DNA of 64,000 nucleotides from Chitinophagaceae bacterium (GCA_016710165.1 JADJLJ010000001.1:1860001-1924000), one strand, 5' to 3'; counted from the stretch's first letter, positions 17,107 to 26,272 are shown. Notes: generated by a model from the letters alone, not told the origin. Made by a program: numbers and translations.

Positions 17107-18798
17107 TCAAGCGGCACTGTTCAACAAAAAAGAGAACCGGCTTCCAGCGCCTATTTCACTTTTCACCCCGATACTTCCGCCCTGTGCTTCAATAAACTCT
17201 TTTGAAATGGCAAGTCCAAGCCCCGTTCCTGTCCGCTCCTGTGTACCCGGCACCTTAAAATACCGGTCAAACAGTTTAGGCTGGTATTTCTCATCAATTC
17301 CCTTCCCGTGATCCTGTACAGCAAACTCAATTTTGTTTTCATTCAGGTTCACCATTAATTCTATAGAAGATGATTCCGGCGAGTACTTGATCGCGTTGGT
17401 CAGCAGATTTATTAAAACCCAGGAGGTTTTTTCCACATCTGCATATACCGGTGGCAGCTTATCCTGTGCCAGGATATGAATGGCGATCTTTTTTTGCTGT
17501 GCTTTGAACTGCACGGCTTCCACAGCCTGCTGCACAATTTCAACCGGACTTGCGGGTTGTAATTTCAGTTGTATGTTGCCGGTCTCCACCTGGCTCATAT
17601 TCAACAACTCACTGGTGATTTTCAGCAGGCGGTCCGAATCATCGGAGATACTTTTGATAAGTTCTGCCTGTTCTTCATTTAGATTTCCCACCCGGTTATC
17701 ATTAAGCAGCTGTGCACTCATTTTTATGGAAGAGATCGGGGTTTTCAGTTCATGTGAAACGGTGGCAATGAAATTTGTCTTTGCTTCATTCAGTTCATGA
17801 AAGGGAGTGATATTCCTCAGCACGATCACCTGGCCTATGACTTCATCGTTGTTCTTTACATTCAGTACATCCTTACTGAAATAGCTCTCCTTTTCGTCGG
17901 CATATATTTTCAGTTCCTTTTTACCGTTCTCCTGCAGCAGGGTGCGCATCAGGTCGTTGCTCACCGCTACATCTGCCGAATACCGGCCTTGTACATCGGC
18001 CTGTTTAACACCCAGCAACCGTTCGGCCACCGCATTTAAAAAAAGTATATGCTTCTTTTTGTCAAGCCCGATGATCCCGTCTTTCATCTGGTTGATGATG
18101 GTTTCGATCCGGCTTTTTTCAAAGCGTAGCTGGGCCAGGCTGCTTCGTTCATATTGATCCAGTTTTTCGGCCATGCTGTTGAAAGCATTGGCCAATTCAC
18201 CAAATTCATCCTTTTGGTTAAGGTATATCCGTTTGCTGTAATTTTTACCGGCGATCTCCACGATACCGTCTGTCAGTTTTGTGATGGGATCTGATATGAC
18301 TGCCGGAAAATTATAAATGAAGGTAATGGTGATCAGGAAGAGAACAGAAAAGATAACGGTGAGCCAGAGTTTTGCGTCAGCGGCGTTCCTCTGCACTACG
18401 CTGTTCTTGTCAAGGATCGCTTTTTGGTTAAGGTCATTGATCACATGAAGCCCCTTTCTTATCTGCAGGTAAGTGGAAGAATCCATGGACGAAGCAAGCA
18501 ATTCCGCAAAATGGGTACGTACCTGGCTGGTGGCTTCAAATTCGCCCGGCTCGGTTATATTCGCTTCCTGTTTTTTTAAATTATCCTCAAATATTTTAAT
18601 GGCTGCGGACCGTGCCGGAATGTCTTCCAGCGCCCTGAGCATATTATTGCTGTATACCAGTGATTCGTGATTATTCTTCAGCACTTTTTCTGCATCATTG
18701 CTCAGCCGGTTGATATAAAATATACCCAGGATACCGAATATCAGTATTACCACAAACAGGAACGACAGACCAAGCGATAATTTTGTTTTCAGTTTCAT
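17107..18798 (-). CDS. Membrane sensor histidine kinase of the kdp locus
   Basis: 563 aa. Two transmembrane helices (about 7-29 and 163-185) enclose a periplasmic domain. Then come HAMP (about 186-240), PAS (about 245-345), HisKA with phospho-acceptor His in ATVSHELKTPISS, and HATPase_c with N, G1 and G2 boxes (LINLLTNAIKYS, DHGKGI, GTGLGLAISKEF). It follows the short kdpD gene by 1 bp, so here the kinase that E. coli fuses to the KdpD sensor is a separate protein (split KdpD). Its probable partner is the NtrC-type regulator at 26273. Confidence 0.85.
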   Translation of the reverse strand: MKLKTKLSLGLSFLFVVILIFGILGIFYINRLSNDAEKVLKNNHESLVYSNNMLRALEDIPARSAAIKIFEDNLKKQEANITEPGEFEATSQVRTHFAELLASSMDSSTYLQIRKGLHVINDLNQKAILDKNSVVQRNAADAKLWLTVIFSVLFLITITFIYNFPAVISDPITKLTDGIVEIAGKNYSKRIYLNQKDEFGELANAFNSMAEKLDQYERSSLAQLRFEKSRIETIINQMKDGIIGLDKKKHILFLNAVAERLLGVKQADVQGRYSADVAVSNDLMRTLLQENGKKELKIYADEKESYFSKDVLNVKNNDEVIGQVIVLRNITPFHELNEAKTNFIATVSHELKTPISSIKMSAQLLNDNRVGNLNEEQAELIKSISDDSDRLLKITSELLNMSQVETGNIQLKLQPASPVEIVQQAVEAVQFKAQQKKIAIHILAQDKLPPVYADVEKTSWVLINLLTNAIKYSPESSSIELMVNLNENKIEFAVQDHGKGIDEKYQPKLFDRYFKVPGTQERTGTGLGLAISKEFIEAQGGSIGVKSEIGAGSRFSFLLNSAA

Positions 18799-18799
18799 G

Positions 18800-19924
18800 C
18801 TACGATAAAATTACGATGTCTATATCTGCGGCAGACAGTTTGTTCAGCAATTGATTGAATACGGTGGTGTTCATGATCACATTGAACAGGTTCAGGTGCG
18901 GTTTGCCGATGCAGATGGTGGTGATCTCTTTTTGGGTAGTTGCTTCAAAAATCCCTTTGGCAATATTGCTGCTTTTTATTCTTATTATTTCTGCACCAAG
19001 TTCTGTTGCCAGTTTAAAGTTATTGATCAGGTGCCTTTGCGCCGCCAGGCCTATTTTATCTCCTTCCTCCTTCGGTGTTTGCACGTACAAAAGGTACCAC
19101 TTGCTGTTATAATAGGAGGCCAGCCGGGCCGTTTTCCGGATGACCTTTTTAGCTATCTCATGATTGCTGCTGATGCAGGCCAGGAAACGTTCCGCCTTCA
19201 GGTGTGCGCTGCGGGGGAGTTCTGTTTCAATTTTCCGTTCCACCTGTGAGGCCACTTCCTTTAATGCCAGTTCCCGTAACTGAAGTATCTTTTCGCTCTG
19301 GAAGAAATTCTGTAAGGCCCGTTCAATCTTATCGGCCGTATAAATTTTTCCCTCTCTTAATCTTGTTACCAGTTCATCGGCAGTAAGGTCAATGTTCACC
19401 ACTTCATCGGCCTGTTGCAGTACAATATCCGGAATGCGTTCGGCAACATCAATGCCGGTTATTTCTTTCACATCCTGATACAGACTTTCAATATGCTGGA
19501 TGTTAACGGCACTGATTACATTGATGCCGGCATCCAGTATATCCATAACATCCTGCCAGCGTTTTTCATTCTTACTTCCTTCAATATTGGTATGGGCCAG
19601 TTCATCCACGATCACCACTTCCGGGTGCAGGTTCATTACGGCTTGCACATCGAATTCATCCAGTTCTTTTCCTTTATAAAATAATTTTCTCCGTGGAATA
19701 ACAGGTAAGCCTTCCATTAAGGCCTGGGTCTCTTTCCGGCCATGTGTTTCTATATACCCGATCTTAACATCAATACCGTTGCGCAACAGGGTTTGCGCTT
19801 CCTGAAGCATGCGGAAAGTTTTGCCTACACCGGCACTCATGCCAATGTAAATTTTAAACTTCCCCCGCCGGCTTTTGCGGATAAGGTCTAAAAATTGTTG
19901 TGCATTTTTTTCCTGTTCTGGCAT
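18800..19924 (-). CDS. kdpD: KdpD sensor protein, short form without kinase domain
   Basis: 374 aa, equal to only the cytoplasmic N-terminal part of E. coli KdpD. Seen: Walker A GMSAGVGKT at residues 28-36, Walker B EVVIVDELAHTN, the INVISAVNIQHIESL region, and a universal-stress-type domain from about 245 to the end. It has no membrane or kinase domain; those functions are in the next gene. It should sense K+ or turgor state and modulate the kinase. Fourth-last of the kdp transcript's proteins, between porin and kinase. Confidence 0.92.
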   Translation of the reverse strand: MPEQEKNAQQFLDLIRKSRRGKFKIYIGMSAGVGKTFRMLQEAQTLLRNGIDVKIGYIETHGRKETQALMEGLPVIPRRKLFYKGKELDEFDVQAVMNLHPEVVIVDELAHTNIEGSKNEKRWQDVMDILDAGINVISAVNIQHIESLYQDVKEITGIDVAERIPDIVLQQADEVVNIDLTADELVTRLREGKIYTADKIERALQNFFQSEKILQLRELALKEVASQVERKIETELPRSAHLKAERFLACISSNHEIAKKVIRKTARLASYYNSKWYLLYVQTPKEEGDKIGLAAQRHLINNFKLATELGAEIIRIKSSNIAKGIFEATTQKEITTICIGKPHLNLFNVIMNTTVFNQLLNKLSAADIDIVILS

Positions 19925-19927
19925 AGT

Positions 19928-21013
19928 TTAAAAACTTACTGCAATAGAAGAGGTAACAAAGGTATTATTATTAGATATCCCGCTACCCTTGGTAAAAACA
20001 TCATCCTTACTGTTCAACGATCTCAGCTCTAACCTGATGACGGCATTCGGTAAGGGTGCATAATCTACATTAACAGAATAGCCCGCTGTTTTAAAACCAT
20101 TGGGCGTACCGCTGGCGATAATCACTCCATACTTGTCATCATAATATTCCCCTCTTGTAGCAACAGTCCATTTATCATTAACAGCATATTTCAATATCAA
20201 AACCGGGGAATACCAGGTGTTAAAATCACTCCCAGCTTTTGTTTTTTGTTCGGAACCAATATCAAACCCGGCTGTAATGCCAAACTTAGGGGTAACATTA
20301 AAAATACCATACAGGTTATGAAAGCAACGCCACAGGCGTGCACTATCCGGCTTATCGGTGCCGACAAAAGTACTGTAATTAAACGTGGTTGTGGTATTGG
20401 GTTTGTATTGCAACTGCGTACCAAAACTCATCAATGAATTACCATCCACTCTTTTGATCCGTTGCCACCCATTCAACAGCAGGCCGCTTATGATCCATCT
20501 ATTATTATTGCTTGTATAAGTAAGTTTAGCGCCTGCTTCAAAATAGGGTGAATTATCTGCCAGCATACTCCTGGTGAGTGTCCAGCAATCTTTTGACACA
20601 GCGCTTTCGAAACCAATATGAGATGAAAAAATGCCTGCATCTATCCAGAGATTTTTCTTTTTGGAAATTTTTAAACCGGCATTGGCTTCGAAAATATTTT
20701 TTAATACCCCTGTTTCAGCGGCGTAATTTGCATTCATGTATGTACCGGCTGCAATAGCAAGATTTGCCCTTACTCTCTCCGCATTGTAACTGCCTTTTAA
20801 AAAACCCAGGTTAAGGTTAAATTCGTTGTGGCGGTTATGACTGTAAATAAAACCGGGCCTGTTATTATCAGTTGGTTTGTTAAAGTCGTATTGGTAATAA
20901 GCCTCTACATAACCGCTGAAGCTGAAAGGGTTTGGTGCTGCTGTTTTAACAGAATCCTGTGCGAATAAATTTAAGCCTGCCATTAGCATAGCTCCTAATA
21001 AGATCTTTTTCAT
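19928..21013 (-). CDS. Outer-membrane beta-barrel porin (OmpL/BBP2-like)
   Basis: 361 aa from the ATG at 21013 (a TTG 9 bp earlier is also open). A clear signal peptide, MKKILLGAMLMAGLNLFA, precedes QDS. The rest alternates as in a beta-barrel with many aromatic strand ends (FSGYVEAYYQYDF, WTVATRGEYYDD) and ends in SIAVSF, a typical C-terminal barrel strand ending in Phe. It resembles the putative beta-barrel porin-2 family. It sits between kdpC and kdpD in one operon, so it may let K+ through the outer membrane for the pump (inference). Confidence 0.75.
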   Translation of the reverse strand: MKKILLGAMLMAGLNLFAQDSVKTAAPNPFSFSGYVEAYYQYDFNKPTDNNRPGFIYSHNRHNEFNLNLGFLKGSYNAERVRANLAIAAGTYMNANYAAETGVLKNIFEANAGLKISKKKNLWIDAGIFSSHIGFESAVSKDCWTLTRSMLADNSPYFEAGAKLTYTSNNNRWIISGLLLNGWQRIKRVDGNSLMSFGTQLQYKPNTTTTFNYSTFVGTDKPDSARLWRCFHNLYGIFNVTPKFGITAGFDIGSEQKTKAGSDFNTWYSPVLILKYAVNDKWTVATRGEYYDDKYGVIIASGTPNGFKTAGYSVNVDYAPLPNAVIRLELRSLNSKDDVFTKGSGISNNNTFVTSSIAVSF

Positions 21014-21036
21014 TGTACTCAATTTTTTACCTGTTG

Positions 21037-21600
21037 TTATTTTAATTTATCTAATGCGACATTTAGTTGTAATACATTTACTCTTTTTGTTCCGAATAAC
21101 CCAGCCAAAGGTTTTTCAATATTATTTTCAACCAGTTTGTTTACCGTCTCAACCGGGATATTTCGTACAGTTGCAATTCTTTTTACCTGAACATAAGCTC
21201 CTTGTACAGAGATATGCGGATCAAGGCCCGCACCGGATGCAGTTACCAGGTCAGAGGGTATCTCTTCTTTCTTTACAGCAGGATTGTGTACCAAAAAACT
21301 ATCTATCCTGTCCTTTACCTGTTTCAGATAATCAGGGTTGGAGGGGCCTTTGTTGCTTCCTCCTGAACCTGCAGCATTGTAATCAACAGCCGAAGGGCGG
21401 CTCCAGAAATATTTATCATCTGTGAATTTCTGGCCCAGTAACTTCCAGCCTACAACACGGTTATTGGCTGTAACTGTTTCACCTTTCCCTTTACCAGGCG
21501 CCAACTGTGCGCCTGCAAGGATCAATAAAGAATAAATACCCATAAAGAATACCATGCAAACCAGGGTAAGTCTTATTGCGGGCAGAATATTTTGTTTCAT
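21037..21600 (-). CDS. kdpC: Potassium-transporting ATPase subunit C
   Basis: 187 aa. One N-terminal transmembrane helix (about 8-31) and a periplasm-facing domain with FWSRPSAVDYNAAGSGGSN, DLVTASGAGLDPHIS and VEKNIE-like segments typical of KdpC. It stabilises nucleotide and K+ handling by KdpB/KdpA. Next to kdpB (52 bp), with a palindromic CCCCTTCAGGGG motif in the gap. Confidence 0.95.
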   Translation of the reverse strand: MKQNILPAIRLTLVCMVFFMGIYSLLILAGAQLAPGKGKGETVTANNRVVGWKLLGQKFTDDKYFWSRPSAVDYNAAGSGGSNKGPSNPDYLKQVKDRIDSFLVHNPAVKKEEIPSDLVTASGAGLDPHISVQGAYVQVKRIATVRNIPVETVNKLVENNIEKPLAGLFGTKRVNVLQLNVALDKLK

Positions 21601-21652
21601 TTTATAAATTTTAAAAATTAAAATCCTTGTTCCCCTTCAGGGGTTAGGGGCA

Positions 21653-23728
21653 TCAGAACCATATACTCACTAAAAGGTCAATTAATTTGATACCGATAAA
21701 AGGGACTACGATACCCCCCACGCCATAAATGAGTAAATTCCTTCTTAATAATAAAGATGCACCAATGGGTTTATAAGCCACCCCTCTTAAAGCCAACGGG
21801 ATTAACAAGGGAATAATAATGGCATTGAAAATGATGGCAGAAAGGATGGCACTTTCGGGGCTATGCAGCCGCATGATGTTCAACCCCTGTAGTGCTGGAA
21901 TAGAAGCAATGAACAAAGCCGGCACAATAGCAAAATATTTAGCCACATCATTAGCAATGGAAAACGTGGTCAGAGTTCCTCTTGTCATTAATAATTGCTT
22001 CCCTATTTCTACTATCTCGATCAGCTTGGTGGGATCATTGTCCAGGTCGACCATATTGCCCGCTTCTTTGGCAGCAGCAGTTCCGCTGTTCATCGCAACG
22101 CCAACATCAGCCTGCGCCAGCGCAGGCGCATCATTGGTACCGTCTCCCATCATGGCTACCAGTTTGCCGCCCTGTTGCTCTTTTTTAATGTAGTTCATTT
22201 TATCCTCGGGTTTGGCTTCGGCAATAAAATCATCCACGCCTGCCTTCTCTGCAATGAATTTTGCGGTAAGCGGGTTATCGCCTGTTACCATCACGGTCTT
22301 AACGCCCATTTTACGCAAACGTTCAAAGCGTTCCTGTATGCCCGGTTTAATGATATCCTGTAATTCAATCACACCCATTACTTTTTCATTCTGGCTGACA
22401 ACAAGCGGCGTTCCCCCATTTGAAGAAATAAGACGTACCCTTTCTTCTGTATCCGCAGGAAAACTGTTTCCGGCTTTTAATACCACATTTCTGATGGCAT
22501 CAAAAGCGCCTTTACGTATTTTCATAACCTCCATACCTGCCTGTCCGGTAGGCAGGTCAATCCCGCTGCTCCTTGTTTCGGCAGTGAATTGAATAAACCT
22601 TACTTTATCATTTTGCAAAGAAGGTTTTTTTACCTGTTTTGTTTCTGCCAGTTCAATGATGGATTTTCCTTCCGGTGTTTCATCTGCCATAGAAGCAAGT
22701 ACACAAGCTTCGGCAAAAACATTTTCATCTACATCTTTTTCGGGCCAGAAGTGCGTAGCTTTCCTGTTACCGATAGTGATGGTGCCTGTCTTATCCAAAA
22801 GCAACGTGTCCAGATCGCCGGCAGTTTCAACCGCCTTACCGCTTTTTGTGATCACATTCGCCCTTAATGCCCTGTCCATTCCTGCAATACCGATGGCAGA
22901 CAACAAACCACCGATGGTTGTTGGTATCAGGCAAACAAATAAAGAAATGAAGGCAGCAATGGTAATGGGTGTACTTGCATAATCGCCAAAGGGTTTCAAG
23001 GTAACGCATACAATGATAAAGATGAGCGTAAACCCTGCCAGTAAAATGGTCAGTGCAATTTCATTCGGTGTTTTCTGGCGGCTTGCCCCCTCAACCAGGG
23101 CGATCATTTTATCCAGGAAACTTTCTCCCGGTTCTGTAGTAACCCGGACTTTTATCTTATCGCTTAATACTTTTGTACCCCCGGTCACAGAAGATTTATC
23201 GCCACCGCTTTCACGTATTACCGGGGCAGATTCACCGGTAATGGCAGATTCATCAATGGTAGCGATCCCTTCAATGATCTCCCCGTCCATGGGGATGGTA
23301 TCACCGGCTTCGCAAAGAAAAACATCTCCCTTCCCAAGCTGAGAAGAAGGAACGATCTTCATTTCGTTCACATACATTTCACCAACCGGAAATATTTTCT
23401 TGGCCGGAGTGTCTTCCCTTGTTTTACGCAGACTATTGGCCTGCGCCTTCCCTCTTGCTTCGGCAAGTGCTTCGGCAAAATTGGCAAACAGAAGTGTTAG
23501 CAGCAATATGGCTGTAATAATGATATTGTACAGGAGGCTGCCCTGCGAAGCTTCACCATTCATTATCCAGATGCAAACACCCAGCATAAATATGGTACAT
23601 AGCTCCACGGTAAACATCACCGGGTTGCGGAACTGGATGCGTGGATCCAGTTTAACAAAGGATTGCTTCAGCGCTTCGTTAACCAAAGCGCCTTCAAATA
23701 GTTTATTTGTTCTTCTATGTATTGACAT
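21653..23728 (-). CDS. kdpB: Potassium-transporting P-type ATPase subunit B
   Basis: P-type ATPase subunit of the KdpFABC K+ pump, 691 aa. Seen: TGES in the actuator domain, the phosphorylated Asp in DKTGTIT, and GDGTNDAPALAQADVGVAM in the hinge. In the nucleotide-binding domain, between TRSSGID and IRKGAFDAI, there is an extra stretch, LPTGQAGMEVM, coded by a palindromic repeat (22535-22557). It keeps the frame and probably falls in a surface loop. Follows kdpA by 15 bp. Confidence 0.96.
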   Translation of the reverse strand: MSIHRRTNKLFEGALVNEALKQSFVKLDPRIQFRNPVMFTVELCTIFMLGVCIWIMNGEASQGSLLYNIIITAILLLTLLFANFAEALAEARGKAQANSLRKTREDTPAKKIFPVGEMYVNEMKIVPSSQLGKGDVFLCEAGDTIPMDGEIIEGIATIDESAITGESAPVIRESGGDKSSVTGGTKVLSDKIKVRVTTEPGESFLDKMIALVEGASRQKTPNEIALTILLAGFTLIFIIVCVTLKPFGDYASTPITIAAFISLFVCLIPTTIGGLLSAIGIAGMDRALRANVITKSGKAVETAGDLDTLLLDKTGTITIGNRKATHFWPEKDVDENVFAEACVLASMADETPEGKSIIELAETKQVKKPSLQNDKVRFIQFTAETRSSGIDLPTGQAGMEVMKIRKGAFDAIRNVVLKAGNSFPADTEERVRLISSNGGTPLVVSQNEKVMGVIELQDIIKPGIQERFERLRKMGVKTVMVTGDNPLTAKFIAEKAGVDDFIAEAKPEDKMNYIKKEQQGGKLVAMMGDGTNDAPALAQADVGVAMNSGTAAAKEAGNMVDLDNDPTKLIEIVEIGKQLLMTRGTLTTFSIANDVAKYFAIVPALFIASIPALQGLNIMRLHSPESAILSAIIFNAIIIPLLIPLALRGVAYKPIGASLLLRRNLLIYGVGGIVVPFIGIKLIDLLVSIWF
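22535..22557. repeat. Palindromic repeat inserted in the kdpB coding sequence
   Basis: ACCTGCCT (22535-22542) and AGGCAGGT (22550-22557) flank GTCCGGT, forming a hairpin-capable element. On the minus strand it codes for DLPTGQAG within KdpB. I recognise this as a repeat that turns up, in frame, inside other Bacteroidota proteins. Confidence 0.55.
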
Positions 23729-23743
23729 TTTTTTTCTTTTTTA

Positions 23744-25444
23744 TTATTTCATTCCAAAATATTCTGCAATGGGACCTAATGCCAGAGCAGGGAAAAAACT
23801 AAGGGCAGCTACTATGAATATTACCACAAACACCATAATACCAAATGTTCCGGTATCGGTTTTCAATGTTCCTGCACTTTCAGGAATATATTTCTTTTTT
23901 GCCAGGATACCAGCGATAGCAACCGGGCCAATGATCGGTATAAATCTTGCCAGCAGCATTACGATACCACAGGCAATATTCCAGAATGGCGTATTATCAC
24001 CTAACCCCTCAAAACCACTTCCATTGTTGGCGGAAGAAGAAGTGAACTCATACAGCATTTCACTGAAGCCATGGTTGCCTGGGTTGTTAAGCCATCCTGC
24101 ATAGGCCTCAGGGTTGTGTGCATATAAATAAGATGACAATGCAGTACCTGCAAGGATCAGCAGGGGATGAAGTAATGCAATGATGGCAGCGATCTTCATT
24201 TCTTTTGCTTCTATCTTCTTGCCTAAAAATTCCGGTGTTCTTCCTACCATTAACCCGCTGATGAAAACAGCTATGATGATGAAGATGTAAAAATTCAGGA
24301 AGCCCACACCCACACCTCCATAAAATGAATTGATCATCATCCCCAACAAAGCGCTCATGCCCGCCAGGGGTGTAAAACTGTCGTGCATGGAATTTACAGA
24401 ACCATTTGAAGTGACCGTTGTAGTAACGCCCCAGTACGCAGATGCCGCCGGGCCAAACCTCACCTCCTTTCCTTCCATGCTGCCCAGCGGTTGTGCAATA
24501 CCCATTTTTGCGATGGCCGGATTCCCCTTCATTTCAAAATACACGGCATTGAAAAGCAGGAGTAAAAAACCAAGTGTCATCACAGCAAATACCATCCAGG
24601 CAATTTTTTTCCTTTTAAGAACATAACCTAACGCAAATACCATCGCAATAGGGATCAAAATGATGCTCAGGTCTTCAACTATATTGGTAAAATAATTTGG
24701 ATTCTCTAACGGATGAGAAGAGTTAGGGCCATAGTATCCACCGCCATTTGTTCCGAGTTGTTTGATAGCAACCATCGCAGCGGCAGGGCCACGGCTCACA
24801 TTCACGGTATCACCCTGCATAGAAATATATTGAGCTTTGCCTTCAAAATTCATCGGTGTACCGTTGAAAGCCAGTATCAAAGCAACAACAACAGCCAGCG
24901 GGAATAATATTCTTGTGGCTGACCTTACCAGGTAGTTATAAAAATTACCAAGTTTATCTGTTGTCTTTTCCTTCATTGCCCTGAACACGACAGCGCAAAT
25001 AGCTATACCTGCAGCGGCGCTGATAAATTGCCATAGCATTAAGATCAACTGCCCCAGGTACGACAACCCGGTTTCGCCGGAATAGTGTTGCAGGTTTGTA
25101 TTGGTTACAAAACTTACTGATGTATTGAAAGCAAGGTCCGCAGTCATAGACGGGTTACCATCTGGATTAAGTGGTAGCCAGCTCATATTCATCAATACAA
25201 ACATGGACAGTAAGAACCAAATAAGATTGATAGTAAGTAAAGCGCTGAGGTGTTGCTTCCAGTTCATTTCTTTCTTGGGATCAATACCCCCAAGCTTAAA
25301 GAATGTTTTGTCAACAGGATTAAACAGCCGGTCCAGCCAGGTTCTGTCGCCTTCAAATACTTTTCCGATATACCGTCCTAATGGAATAGCCAGTGCTACA
25401 GTGAGCAGGTACATTAACAGGACGCCTAAGATTTCTGTATTCAT
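23744..25444 (-). CDS. kdpA: Potassium-transporting ATPase subunit A
   Basis: K+-channel-like subunit of the Kdp pump, 566 aa, about ten transmembrane helices. The pore loops are visible (NTSVSFVTNTNLQHYSGE, TNGGGYYGPNSSHPLENP, FTSSSANNGSGFEGL), which form the selectivity filter of the SKT superfamily. It starts at ATG 25444, 38 bp after the kdpF stop; the CCCTTTAGGGG motif lies in this gap. Confidence 0.96.
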   Translation of the reverse strand: MNTEILGVLLMYLLTVALAIPLGRYIGKVFEGDRTWLDRLFNPVDKTFFKLGGIDPKKEMNWKQHLSALLTINLIWFLLSMFVLMNMSWLPLNPDGNPSMTADLAFNTSVSFVTNTNLQHYSGETGLSYLGQLILMLWQFISAAAGIAICAVVFRAMKEKTTDKLGNFYNYLVRSATRILFPLAVVVALILAFNGTPMNFEGKAQYISMQGDTVNVSRGPAAAMVAIKQLGTNGGGYYGPNSSHPLENPNYFTNIVEDLSIILIPIAMVFALGYVLKRKKIAWMVFAVMTLGFLLLLFNAVYFEMKGNPAIAKMGIAQPLGSMEGKEVRFGPAASAYWGVTTTVTSNGSVNSMHDSFTPLAGMSALLGMMINSFYGGVGVGFLNFYIFIIIAVFISGLMVGRTPEFLGKKIEAKEMKIAAIIALLHPLLILAGTALSSYLYAHNPEAYAGWLNNPGNHGFSEMLYEFTSSSANNGSGFEGLGDNTPFWNIACGIVMLLARFIPIIGPVAIAGILAKKKYIPESAGTLKTDTGTFGIMVFVVIFIVAALSFFPALALGPIAEYFGMK

Positions 25445-25482
25445 TTTTATATTTTTTACTGCAACCCTTTAGGGGATGGGGG

Positions 25483-25560
25483 TTAAAATTTCTCCGGTTT
25501 TACCAGTACATAACACAGGTAGATAAAGACCAGGATTGCGATGATGAATAATAGTAACAT
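25483..25560 (-). CDS. kdpF: KdpF small membrane subunit
   Basis: A 25-aa hydrophobic peptide (begins MLLLFIIAIL, ends VLVKPEKF). The ending KPEKF and one membrane helix match KdpF, the small subunit that stabilises the KdpFABC complex. Position directly upstream of kdpA fits. Too short for ordinary gene calling. Confidence 0.85.
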   Translation of the reverse strand: MLLLFIIAILVFIYLCYVLVKPEKF

Positions 25561-25642
25561 TTGAATTACGTTTTTTAAATGATTTAATCAATAAAATGAA
25601 GGCAGATGATGTTTGAATTAAATACAAACTGCTGCCATCATT

Positions 25643-25726
25643 TTAGATTTTTTCAAACCAGTCGATGAATTTGAAAAAAAGAACAAACCCGGCTATTCCT
25701 GCCAAATAGAGAATCGCTGTAAGCAT
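25643..25726 (-). CDS. Small membrane protein upstream of kdpF
   Basis: A 27-aa open frame beginning MLTAILYLAGIAG and ending FKFIDWFEKI. One helix spans almost the whole peptide, followed by an amphipathic charged end. The size, hydrophobicity and position 82 bp before kdpF suggest a further small part of the pump or its sensor, not merely chance. I have a weak memory of similar short peptides before kdpF in other Bacteroidota but cannot confirm it here. Confidence 0.55.
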   Translation of the reverse strand: MLTAILYLAGIAGFVLFFKFIDWFEKI

Positions 25727-25860
25727 AGTTTCATTTTTTAAAATTGTTAATCAATATTTATCTTTTGCTTTAAACAAAGGACAAAAAGAAATTTCCTCAG
25801 CTTGCTGTTTTTAGTCAGCTGATAGCATGACTCAAATCACACTGAGATTACTTTCGATCA

Positions 25861-26007
25861 TTAATCTGTACAGGAGTGAATAAATTCTTTTCGTTTAACC
25901 ATTTTTCGTTTCATTTTGGTGTTTTCCTTTATTCTGTACATAATTGCAAGGCATAGAGGTAGGCCGTACATAGTAATTAAGAGCAAAATTTTCGTCGAGG
26001 TTTCCAT
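25861..26007 (-). CDS. Small membrane protein of the kdp leader (48 aa)
   Basis: Open frame METSTKILLLITMYGLPLCL... of 48 aa: one N-terminal hydrophobic helix (about 6-24) followed by a strongly basic tail (KMKRKMVKRKEF). It starts 1 bp beyond the end of the 38-aa gene, which suggests coupling. No family recognised. It lies in the leader of the kdp operon on the same strand. Confidence 0.4.
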   Translation of the reverse strand: METSTKILLLITMYGLPLCLAIMYRIKENTKMKRKMVKRKEFIHSCTD

Positions 26008-26008
26008 T

Positions 26009-26125
26009 TTATCGGTTTATTAATCTGATAATCTTCCAGTTAACAATAATAAGCAGCGATAAAGCAAATAGCCAAACGGCAATTATTACCAGGTTTTCTT
26101 TAATATTTGATTTATTGTTGCTCAC
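26009..26125 (-). CDS. Small membrane protein of the kdp leader (38 aa)
   Basis: From GTG at 26125: SNNKSNIKENLVIIAVW then a hydrophobic helix (about 11-30) and a basic end (KIIRLINR). A longer frame to 26221 runs back almost into the terminator of the upstream gene and is less likely. No family recognised. It would be the first gene of the kdp transcript. Confidence 0.4.
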   Translation of the reverse strand: MSNNKSNIKENLVIIAVWLFALSLLIIVNWKIIRLINR

Positions 26126-26227
26126 TGTAGCTGCCGTATACCAAAATTTGCTCCCTAAATACAAAAACCGAATCAATTGATTTAAAATGAATGGTTTAGA
26201 AAATTCAGGGAGAAGAAGCAAATAAAA

Positions 26228-26250
26228 AACCCTTCTGTTTTGGAAGGGTT
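26228..26250 (-). terminator. Rho-independent terminator after the sigma-54 regulator
   Basis: Stem AACCCTTC (26228-26235) / GAAGGGTT (26243-26250) with a 7-nt loop. On the minus strand it is followed by a T-rich tract (complement of AATAAAAA at 26221-26228). It lies 23 bp after the stop of the NtrC-type gene, separating it from the kdp operon. Confidence 0.8.
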
Positions 26251-26272
26251 GGTTATCATTTTGATAAGCTGT

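Noticed and set aside
25727..26008. Sigma-54 promoter expected before kdp
   Set aside because: No GG-N10-GC arrangement was found on the minus strand by eye, so none is annotated.
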